Source: Bacilli bacterium (GTDB taxonomy: Bacteria; Bacillota_I; Bacilli_A; RF39; UBA660). Taken from it: a stretch of DNA of 41,753 bases. A model generated the notes under the pieces. The model made no database searches. It was not told the DNA's origin and saw only the letters and a list, made by a program, of their open reading frames with translations. A program made the position numbers and the translations under genes. Location of the stretch: positions 1 to 41,753 of the forward strand of contig JAQUWE010000015.1 in NCBI GenBank assembly GCA_028693035.1, in the 5' to 3' direction. How positions within the stretch are numbered: the first letter of the stretch is position 1; each line of letters opens with the position of its first letter. Positions 17,342 through 24,193 of the stretch are shown here, in pieces.

Positions 17342-18304
17342 CTATTTTTTTATTCTATATAATAAATCATAAAGTATTAAGCAATATACAAAAATAAAAG
17401 ATTGAATTTTTTTGACTTTTGAAATCACATCATTATTAATGATACTTTTTAAATATTTCTTTACTTCTTCTTTTAATTGTTTCTTTTTTAAATGTGATAT
17501 TTTAATATTATAGTCTAAATAGTTATTATAGTATGCGATATTTGCAAAAGCGTATGTTGATTCTGCAATATAAACTAAACTCGGAATTTCTTTTTTAAAA
17601 AAATTTAATTGATCAATACTTCCATCAATATATGCTCTGTCAATATTATTTTTATTTCTACTTATACTATTTTCCCTTTGATAATAATGATATAAAGCTT
17701 CAGGTATATATATTGACTTGTTTGCTTTAAAAAACAATTTATACGTGGTATAAAAATCTTCTGATTTCTTACCAATTGGATATCTTATATCATTGCCAAA
17801 CAATTCTGTTTTAAACATTTTGTCACATGTTGCCATATCAAATAAGTAAAATGAATTTAGCATTTTTAATCCACTCATTTTATCCATTATTTTTTTATAA
17901 TTATTTTTTTTTGTTTTGTTAATTTTCCTACCGTCTTCATATTCAATCATCATTCCACAAATAGAAATATCTGCATTTTCTTTACATATAGCTTTATATA
18001 ATTTTTCAACCATATCTAATTCTATATAATCATCACTATCAATAAAGCACATATATTTTCCAATTGCTATTTCTAATCCACAATTTCTAGCATCCGATAA
18101 TCCACCATTTTTTTTATGAATGACTTTAATTCTTTTATCAATTTTTTCAAAATCATCACAAATTTCACCACATTTATCTGGAGAACCGTCATCAACTAAA
18201 ATAATTTCCAAATTTTTATATGTCTGATTTATAATTGATTCTAAGCACTTTCTTAAGTATTTTTCTACATTATAAATTGGAACAACAATACTTATTAAAT
18301 CCAT
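17342..18304 (-). CDS. GT2-family glycosyltransferase (paralogue B)
   Basis: Family 2 glycosyltransferase of 320 residues with VVPIYNVEKYLRKC at the start, LVDDGSPDKCGE, KNGGLSDARNCGLE and FIDSDDYIE as nucleotide-sugar and metal-binding elements. It is a close paralogue of the next gene in the catalytic half; the C-terminal half, which usually sets acceptor choice, differs. The C-terminus is basic and hydrophobic, consistent with membrane association. The ATG has AAAGGTAGGGG upstream. It lies 10 bases after the polymerase gene. A 66-base AT-rich spacer separates it from paralogue A. Confidence 0.9.
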   Translation of the reverse strand: MDLISIVVPIYNVEKYLRKCLESIINQTYKNLEIILVDDGSPDKCGEICDDFEKIDKRIKVIHKKNGGLSDARNCGLEIAIGKYMCFIDSDDYIELDMVEKLYKAICKENADISICGMMIEYEDGRKINKTKKNNYKKIMDKMSGLKMLNSFYLFDMATCDKMFKTELFGNDIRYPIGKKSEDFYTTYKLFFKANKSIYIPEALYHYYQRENSISRNKNNIDRAYIDGSIDQLNFFKKEIPSLVYIAESTYAFANIAYYNNYLDYNIKISHLKKKQLKEEVKKYLKSIINNDVISKVKKIQSFIFVYCLILYDLLYRIKK

Positions 18305-18313
18305 ATTATTCCC

Positions 18314-19381
18314 CTACCTTTCAAAAATGTTTACATATGGTAACACCTTGTTCGCATTTTGCAAACCGACGGTATAAAAAATGTAGATGGCATAGAAAAA
18401 AATAATGCCTACTTTTATTCCATTTTTCAGCTTTTTTTCTTTTATATTATCAAGAATTAATGGTATAAATATAATTGTTGAAAATCCAAAATACCATTTA
18501 ACTCTTGTGATTAATGGAAGGAAACCATTCAAACATGCTAATATTACCGATAATAATTTCGCATTGCTATATATGTTATATTCTTTTATATATTCTTTAT
18601 CTTTGGTTTTATCGTTTTTAGGATAAAAGAATAATCCTAAAAGTAAAACGACTAGCTCTATAGTCATTACAATATACCCTTTACTTCCATTATCATATAC
18701 ACTTGAGATATAAATTGCATATTTTGTTCCAAGGATTATATTAATCAAAGACTGTCTAAGTAACCCACTAACTCCTATAGTTGAAATTAATATTAAAATT
18801 GATTTTTTAGGAGATAATTTTATGTTTGCAAAAAAATAAAATGGTATTGCAATAATAGCACTAGAATGAAACGAAAATCCAATTAAATTAAGTAATAAAT
18901 ATTTCACAATTTTTTTTTCTTTAATATATCTAAAAGAATATAAAAATATACTTACTGCAATCATCTGTCTCATTCCATTTAAATAGATGAAATAATATTG
19001 TGTACATATTAAAAGAAAAATACTCAAAACTGGATCCTTAGAATACTTATATATAGTTTTAAAAGTAAAATATGAAAAAAAGACTGCACAAATTAAAAAC
19101 AAGTAAATATAATCGGTTGTAAAAAATTGTATAAATTTATTTAAATATAAGAAGCCAAATTCATAATTTGCAAAAGTTCCACTATTTAAAATAGAATTAA
19201 ATGCAGGTACATATGTATAAAAATAATCTTGCCCTACACCATATCTTAATCCAGATATAAAAGTCAATGGTAGAGTTGATAAAAACATCAACATGTTTTT
19301 AGTCCTTTTTTCACTAGTATTAGAAACTGCCAATGTTGCAATAAATATGGTTATGAATGTTCCTAAAATATATACAATCAT
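18314..19381 (-). CDS. EpsG-family (Wzy-like) polysaccharide polymerase
   Basis: Polytopic membrane protein with about ten hydrophobic segments and the EpsG-family pattern: SGLRYGVGQDYFYTY near residue 45, then YYFIYLNGMRQMIAVSIFLY and FSFHSSAIIAIPFY. In Wzy-dependent pathways such proteins join flipped repeat units on the outer face. The ATG at 19381 is preceded by AAGGGTGA with 8-base spacing; the longer GTG start at 19393 would overlap that binding site. It is the only polymerase candidate in the locus. It sits between GT4 and GT2 genes, as usual for such clusters. Confidence 0.88.
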   Translation of the reverse strand: MIVYILGTFITIFIATLAVSNTSEKRTKNMLMFLSTLPLTFISGLRYGVGQDYFYTYVPAFNSILNSGTFANYEFGFLYLNKFIQFFTTDYIYLFLICAVFFSYFTFKTIYKYSKDPVLSIFLLICTQYYFIYLNGMRQMIAVSIFLYSFRYIKEKKIVKYLLLNLIGFSFHSSAIIAIPFYFFANIKLSPKKSILILISTIGVSGLLRQSLINIILGTKYAIYISSVYDNGSKGYIVMTIELVVLLLGLFFYPKNDKTKDKEYIKEYNIYSNAKLLSVILACLNGFLPLITRVKWYFGFSTIIFIPLILDNIKEKKLKNGIKVGIIFFYAIYIFYTVGLQNANKVLPYVNIFER

Positions 19382-19398
19382 TTTAATAATCACCCTTT

Positions 19399-20508
19399 TT
19401 ATTTTTTTGATAAATTCAAATATTCATGTTCTAAATATTTGCTGATTTTATTTATATTAAAGTCACTTTTATTTATACAATTAAAATAAGAATTTCTATT
19501 TCTATTTTTTGTATCAATATTAATAAACTTATTTTTCCATACTGTTTTATTTAATTTTAAATATTCAATTCTATCAGATATTTCAACATCTTTTGTAATA
19601 TTATCCGCAAATAAACAATATACTCCTGAACATTGTGCTTCAACACCTACGACTGGTAATCCTTCAAAAATAGATGGTAATGCAAAAATGTCAAATGCTG
19701 AATAATATTTCCACGAATCATCTACTACTCCAGTCAAAGTAACATAGTTTTGTAAATTTAATTGATGAATTCTTTTTTTTACATTTGGCATTAATTCGCC
19801 ATCACCAATTAACATTAATCTCAAGTTGTCATTTTCTTTAAGTGCTTCACTAAACGAATCTAATAAAAATTCATGATTTTTTTGAATGTTAAATCTGCCA
19901 ATATGTCCAATTAGAATATTGCTTTTATCAATGTTATATTTTTTTCTTAAATTATCTCTATTTTTTTCATCAAATTTGAATTTTTTAGGATCGATAGCAT
20001 TTGGAATCATATCAAATGGTTTATTTCCATATAAATATTTTCCTGCCTCTGTAGAACATGCATAATTAATTGTACTTACATACTTATACGGAAGCATCAT
20101 TATTCTTTTTACTTTTCCTTTTATAGAACTATCTGTACTTGAATTATGACTATGGGCAATACGTACTTTAATTCCATTCTTTTTAGCGATTAGAAAATTT
20201 ATAAAACCAATACTACTCATATGGCAATGTATAACTTTATATTCTGGATGGTTTTTATAGAATTTATTCAACTCCTTAATATATTTTATTATATTATTAT
20301 TGTCTCTTAAAGAAAAATGATATATTTTTCCTCCCTTATCGTCTATTTCATCGTCAAAAAATTTTCTCGCTTGGTAATGTACTAAAAAATCAAATTGAAC
20401 TTTACTTCTATCCATATTTCTATATAAATTCATAATGAAAGTCTCTAATCCTCCCATTTGCATATTAGGAACAATTTGAAGTATCCTAATAGGATCGTTA
20501 TTTTCCAA
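19399..20508 (-). CDS. GT4-family glycosyltransferase
   Basis: GT-B fold retaining glycosyltransferase, similar in layout to EpsF/CapM proteins. Visible elements are IVPNMQMGGLETFIMNLYR near the start, HCHMSSIGF, RIAHSHNSS, VIPNAIDP, GHIGRFNIQKNHEFLL, LIGDGEL and the C-terminal FALPSIFEGLPVVGVEAQ with the E-x7-E type donor-binding motif. I favour a TTG start at 20508 (MENNDPIRI), spaced six bases from GAGGTG; the GTG at 20517 lies inside that site. It overlaps the upstream GT2 by 11 bases. The sugar donor is unknown. Confidence 0.88.
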   Translation of the reverse strand: MENNDPIRILQIVPNMQMGGLETFIMNLYRNMDRSKVQFDFLVHYQARKFFDDEIDDKGGKIYHFSLRDNNNIIKYIKELNKFYKNHPEYKVIHCHMSSIGFINFLIAKKNGIKVRIAHSHNSSTDSSIKGKVKRIMMLPYKYVSTINYACSTEAGKYLYGNKPFDMIPNAIDPKKFKFDEKNRDNLRKKYNIDKSNILIGHIGRFNIQKNHEFLLDSFSEALKENDNLRLMLIGDGELMPNVKKRIHQLNLQNYVTLTGVVDDSWKYYSAFDIFALPSIFEGLPVVGVEAQCSGVYCLFADNITKDVEISDRIEYLKLNKTVWKNKFINIDTKNRNRNSYFNCINKSDFNINKISKYLEHEYLNLSKK

Positions 20509-21346
20509 TATTTTCACCTCGCACTTTTTTTCTTAACATATTTCTATAAATATAATCTCTCAATTTATTTGGCATTAAACATACAATTATATGTGGTATT
20601 GTACTCTTAAGATAATCCGAAACAGAAAAATATCTTGTTTTTAATTGTTCGTTTTTAAATTTTAGAATAGTGTTCATATATTTCCATCCACCACGTCTTT
20701 TGTAGAACTCACTACCAACGCGCATATAAACTAATGGTTCCTGAATATTATAACATTTACATTCACTTGAAAGCATTCTAACATATAAATCATAATCTTC
20801 ACATAAGTAAAATTTTCTATAATTTCCTGCCTTTAAAACTGCACTTTTTTTATACAAAAGAGAGGGGTGTCTAAAAGGACATCTTTTTTTCGAAAAATTA
20901 TAAATATCATTTTGGAATTCAGGTAAAAGAACATGACAATTTATATTTTTAATATTATCTTCAAATTCTTCTACGTTTGAACCAACCAATCCTAATTCTG
21001 GATATTTTTCAAATATTTCAAATTGTTTTTCAATCCTTGTAGGAATTGAATAGTCATCTGAATCCATTCTAGCAATATATTCATTTTTACACTTAGTAAT
21101 ACCAAATTTTAATGCTGGTCCTAACCCACCATTTTTTTCTATTTTTATAATATTAAACAAGTTTTTATTTTTCTTTATAAATTGTTCTATTACTTCGTCC
21201 AATTCTTTTGTTAATGGTCCATCTTCTACTAAAACAAATTCATCAGGCTTAATTGTTTGATTAAGCATACTATTAACACTGATTTTTAGCCACTCAGGGT
21301 TTTCTTTATAATAAACGGACATCAATACACTATATTTTTTCTGCAT
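20498..21346 (-). CDS. GT2-family glycosyltransferase (EpsE/CpsI-like)
   Basis: A 282-residue family 2 transferase beginning YSVLMSVYYKENPEWLK, with FVLVEDGPLT, NGGLGPALKFGI and the metal-binding ARMDSDDYS. The EDGPLT variant and the CPFRHPSLLY and CEDYDLYVRM segments are typical of the EpsE/amylovoran-type subgroup rather than of the two GT2 paralogues further along. It lies 49 bases after the initiating transferase and has GGAGTTG before its ATG. From gene order it may add one of the first sugars after the initiating step; that is inference. Confidence 0.88.
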   Translation of the reverse strand: MQKKYSVLMSVYYKENPEWLKISVNSMLNQTIKPDEFVLVEDGPLTKELDEVIEQFIKKNKNLFNIIKIEKNGGLGPALKFGITKCKNEYIARMDSDDYSIPTRIEKQFEIFEKYPELGLVGSNVEEFEDNIKNINCHVLLPEFQNDIYNFSKKRCPFRHPSLLYKKSAVLKAGNYRKFYLCEDYDLYVRMLSSECKCYNIQEPLVYMRVGSEFYKRRGGWKYMNTILKFKNEQLKTRYFSVSDYLKSTIPHIIVCLMPNKLRDYIYRNMLRKKVRGENIGK

Positions 21347-21395
21347 AATTACACAACTCCTTAAAACTATTAAATATAAATTTTATCTTATAACC

Positions 21396-22058
21396 TCACT
21401 TAGCTCCCTCACTTTTAATTACCTTAATCACTGTCCAGTATATAATTTTAATATCTAACCATAAACTACAATGGTCTACATAGTAAAGTTCCAATTTTCT
21501 TCTCTCTTCTAGGCTTGTACAACTTCTTCCATTACACGCCCAGTATCCAGTAAGTCCAGGTCTCATACTAAGAAATTTCTCTTTATTTTCTGCATATTCC
21601 TCCGCCTCATCCTCTAATACAGGTCTAGGTCCAATCAAAGACATATCTCCTTTTAGAATATTGATAACTTGTGGAAGTTCATCCAAAGAAGAAATTCTAA
21701 GTAAATTCCCTACCTTTGTAATTCTTGGGTCGTGATCTAGTTTTCTTGTTTTGTAATACTCTTTTCTTATTTCTGGATTACTTGTAAGCCATTCTTTTAA
21801 TATATTTTCAGCATTTGGTACCATGGTTCTAAATTTCCAAATATAAATAGCATTTCCATTTTTTCCAACTCTCTTTTGCTTGAAAAACATAGAATGAAAA
21901 TCTCCATTTATGACATAAATTGTCTTAACAATAAAAATAAGTGGAATTAAAAATACAAATCCCACTAAGGAAAAAAGAATATCTAAAAAACGCTTAGTAA
22001 CAAAATATACGACTTTTTTCATCTCCACTGCATTTTCACATACAATTCTTTCATCCAT
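21396..22058 (-). CDS. Initiating phosphoglycosyltransferase (bacterial sugar transferase)
   Basis: Monotopic phosphoglycosyltransferase that places the first sugar-1-phosphate on undecaprenyl phosphate. A short N-terminal tail precedes one reentrant hydrophobic helix (about residues 25-47), then KQKRVGKNG, IWKFRTMVPNAE, DPRITKVGNLLR, SSLDELPQVINILKGDMS and LIGPRPV, RPGLTGYW. These are the hallmark motifs of the catalytic core shared by CpsE, WbaP and EpsL. At 220 residues it is the small form without the multi-TM N-terminal half. AGGGGGA precedes the ATG. It is the second gene of the transcript. Confidence 0.94.
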   Translation of the reverse strand: MDERIVCENAVEMKKVVYFVTKRFLDILFSLVGFVFLIPLIFIVKTIYVINGDFHSMFFKQKRVGKNGNAIYIWKFRTMVPNAENILKEWLTSNPEIRKEYYKTRKLDHDPRITKVGNLLRISSLDELPQVINILKGDMSLIGPRPVLEDEAEEYAENKEKFLSMRPGLTGYWACNGRSCTSLEERRKLELYYVDHCSLWLDIKIIYWTVIKVIKSEGAK

Positions 22059-22070
22059 TTTAAAATCCCC

Positions 22071-22877
22071 CTATTTTCTTTTTTTCATATATAACAAATC
22101 CAATACAACGACAACTACAGAGGCACCTATAAATAAATGCATTTGAAGATAGTTAATCTTAACATCTTCTTTCTCATTACTTTTTTCTCTTGTTACTTCT
22201 ATCTTATACTCCTTAGATAGTTTTCCAGATAGTACTTGTATTTTTAGATCATTTCTTCCATAACTTAAAGTATTTCCAATTATTTTAATAGTAGCATTTG
22301 CATCCGATGCAACCGCATTTATATGAAGTTTACTCACATCACTTGGCACAACAATCTTATAGTCTAAAACATCTTCTTTAAAAGCTATGGTTGCTTCCTC
22401 AATTTCTAAACCTTTTAATGAAAGATTGCTTTCTTTTTTCTCTTCCACTAAGACCTTGCTAGAAAAAGAATCTGACACTACTTCATTTCCAGAAGCACTG
22501 CCGTTTAAAAGCATCTTAGTAAAAGCAATTGTGCCATTGGTACCAATTGGTGTATCCTTGCTTACTTTATAAATGACCTTTGCTAAAATCTCCCCTTTTT
22601 TAACTTTGGCATTTTCTATCGTTACACTATTTTGGTTTACCTTTGCTTTCCCCTTTTCAGAAACTACTGAATCAAGCTTTAAATAAGTAGAGGGAGAAGA
22701 AACCGTAAATGTAGCACCTATTATAGTATCATCTAGCGCAGAATGCAACTCTATTTCGATATTTTCTCCAGGCTTTGCATACATTTCTGTATTCTTAATG
22801 GTTACAAATTCAGCTGCTTTTGCAGACTGCATAAAACACAAACATAAAGCTATACTACAAAGAATTTTTTTTATCAT
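22071..22877 (-). CDS. Secreted membrane-anchored cohesin-like and cadherin-like protein
   Basis: First gene of the polysaccharide transcript. From the ATG at 22877 (AAAGGAG upstream) it has a signal peptide (MIKKILCSIALCLCFMQSAKA), a cohesin-like beta region (about residues 22-150: TMYAKPGENIEIELHS-type start, KVIYKVSKDTPIG), a cadherin-like beta-sandwich domain (about 155-235: LSLKGLEIEEATIAF, LDYKIVVPSDVSKL, YKIEVTR) and a C-terminal membrane helix with a KKRK stop-transfer end. There is no LPXTG motif. These folds bind protein or carbohydrate partners at the cell surface. I infer a surface accessory protein coexpressed with the polymer; no enzymatic motif is visible. A longer frame to 22931 runs through the promoter and is rejected. 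Confidence 0.75.
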   Translation of the reverse strand: MIKKILCSIALCLCFMQSAKAAEFVTIKNTEMYAKPGENIEIELHSALDDTIIGATFTVSSPSTYLKLDSVVSEKGKAKVNQNSVTIENAKVKKGEILAKVIYKVSKDTPIGTNGTIAFTKMLLNGSASGNEVVSDSFSSKVLVEEKKESNLSLKGLEIEEATIAFKEDVLDYKIVVPSDVSKLHINAVASDANATIKIIGNTLSYGRNDLKIQVLSGKLSKEYKIEVTREKSNEKEDVKINYLQMHLFIGASVVVVVLDLLYMKKRK

Positions 22878-22902
22878 AACGTACGACTCCTTTATAAGCA
22901 CT

Positions 22903-22931
22903 ATTATAACAAATATAAGGTCGTTACGCAA
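22903..22931 (-). promoter_or_regulatory. Extended -10 promoter of the polysaccharide locus
   Basis: On the minus strand TTGCGT (22926-22931), a 17-base spacer and TATAAT (22903-22908) preceded by TG one base away, making an extended -10. The AAAGGAG ribosome binding site follows within about 15 bases, so the leader is very short. Confidence 0.75.
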
Positions 22932-22985
22932 CGAAGATTGTAGAAAAACACTGTCTTATTTTGTCAACATTTGGAAAAAAATAGC

Positions 22986-23015
22986 AAAAAAAAGAATCAC
23001 TTCAATCTGTGGTTC
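22986..23015 (-). terminator. Terminator after the small membrane peptide gene
   Basis: Minus-strand stem GAACCAC/GTGATTC (one A-C mismatch, 8-base loop) followed by eight T. It starts five bases beyond the small ORF's stop codon and ahead of the polysaccharide promoter. Confidence 0.65.
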
Positions 23016-23020
23016 CCTTT

Positions 23021-23131
23021 TCATAATGGTTTATTATTTTGCATTTTACTTTCTGCTCTCGCACTTACTCTTAAACAGCACCAAAGAATGACGATTAAAA
23101 GTAAGAGAAAGAGACAAAGAATTACTATCAT
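23021..23131 (-). CDS. 36-residue single-pass membrane peptide
   Basis: Small gene read directly from the sequence. The ATG at 23131 is preceded by AGGTGATAGT and the frame ends with TGA at 23021-23023. The product starts MIVILCLFLLLLIVILWCC, a single hydrophobic helix of about 20 residues, followed by a basic and polar tail (RVSARAESK...). It follows the lipid kinase gene by about 50 bases, on the same transcript, and a terminator begins five bases after it. I do not recognise a family. By size and shape it resembles regulatory membrane peptides that bind larger membrane proteins; that role is inference. Confidence 0.6.
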   Translation of the reverse strand: MIVILCLFLLLLIVILWCCLRVSARAESKMQNNKPL

Positions 23132-23182
23132 ACTATCACCTATTAATAGTATATTGTTTTCTTTTCTGTTTATCCTTTTTTG

Positions 23183-24103
23183 TTACTTCTTTATAAATAA
23201 AGTTTCTGCATTGGTACTTGGTACCAATACCTTCACATCTTCTACAATTTTAAAAGAAAACTTTTTAGAATCACTTTCTAGTTTCTCACCATCAATACAC
23301 CAAGAGATACCTTTGGTATTATCCATAACAATGTCTAATTCATTTGCCTGATAAAAAGTAAATCCTGGAATCTGATCAATATGTTTTATACTCAGCATAC
23401 AAAGTCCCTTAACAAGTTCTCTTTTGCTTGTTAAATTACAAAAAACAATTTCAAATTTTTGATCATTCAATTTTACATTTTCATAAATATCATTGACTCC
23501 CGCAATATGATTGCTATTGGTTACAAAAAGAAGGGAGTATTTTCCAGTATATTCAGTATTTCCAATTTTGTATTTTACATCAAAGAATTTTAACGCATCT
23601 CTTACCGCATTTAACCCGTAAATAATATAACCAAGCTTCCCAAACTTCTTTTTTAATCTTCTTGGTGTATCATACGCAATACTAACAAAATTACCAAAGC
23701 CCGCTACATAAGTAAAAATCTGATTATTGATTGTACAAACATCTACGCCTTTAACAGTTCCATTTAGCAGCAGTTCTAAATTTTTCAGTAAATTCTTTTT
23801 ATACCCATACATATGCCCTACATCATTGGTAGTTCCAAGAGGAAGGTTAGCAATCAATAATTGCTTTTTTCTCCTTAAATTACCTGTCATCACTTCGTTA
23901 AAAGTCCCATCTCCACCTGCTGATATAACCAAATCTGCTTCATCTATTTCATAGACAATATCTTCTGCATGTTGTTTATACCTGGTATATATAAATGTGG
24001 TTTCATATCCATATTTTTCCAAAATACGATAAATTTGTTCAATATTTTGTGGTCCTTTTTTACGTCCACTTTGATGGTTATAAACAACAAAACATTTTTT
24101 CAT
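23183..24103 (-). CDS. Diacylglycerol kinase family lipid kinase
   Basis: Soluble lipid kinase of the DagK/YegS/BmrU family that phosphorylates diacylglycerol, recycling the lipid produced by envelope polymer assembly. It has the N-terminal YNHQSGRKKG, the catalytic SAGGDGTFNEV near residue 68 and PLGTTNDVGHMYG near 94, and a C-terminal WCIDGEK motif. At about 306 residues it is of usual length. The ATG at 24103 has a perfect AAGGAGG upstream; the longer start at 24130 encodes promoter-proximal sequence. It has its own promoter, sited between the pbpB terminator and this start, and is followed by a small membrane peptide gene. Confidence 0.92.
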   Translation of the reverse strand: MKKCFVVYNHQSGRKKGPQNIEQIYRILEKYGYETTFIYTRYKQHAEDIVYEIDEADLVISAGGDGTFNEVMTGNLRRKKQLLIANLPLGTTNDVGHMYGYKKNLLKNLELLLNGTVKGVDVCTINNQIFTYVAGFGNFVSIAYDTPRRLKKKFGKLGYIIYGLNAVRDALKFFDVKYKIGNTEYTGKYSLLFVTNSNHIAGVNDIYENVKLNDQKFEIVFCNLTSKRELVKGLCMLSIKHIDQIPGFTFYQANELDIVMDNTKGISWCIDGEKLESDSKKFSFKIVEDVKVLVPSTNAETLFIKK

Positions 24104-24139
24104 AAAATCCTCCTTACTGAAGATACTCATAGTATTTTC

Positions 24140-24167
24140 ATTATAACAGAAAAAAGGAAAAGAACAA
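24140..24167 (-). promoter_or_regulatory. Promoter for the lipid kinase gene
   Basis: TTGTTC (24162-24167), 16-base spacer and TATAAT (24140-24145) with TG one base upstream (extended -10), on the minus strand. The -35 lies inside the upstream terminator. Confidence 0.65.
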
Positions 24168-24188
24168 AATATTCTAAATTTCCTTTTT
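24149..24188 (-). terminator. Terminator after pbpB
   Basis: Ten-base stem (AAAAAGGAAA/TTTCCTTTTT) with an inner AGAA/TTCT stem and a T-rich 3' arm, five bases after the pbpB stop. It ends the mraZ-rsmH-ftsL-pbpB transcript. Confidence 0.65.
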
Positions 24189-24193
24189 ATAAA

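Noticed and set aside
22971-23351. Plus-strand open frame of 126 codons over the lipid kinase 3' end
   Set aside because: It is antisense to the kinase and the small peptide gene, has no ribosome binding site, and shows no recognisable domain.
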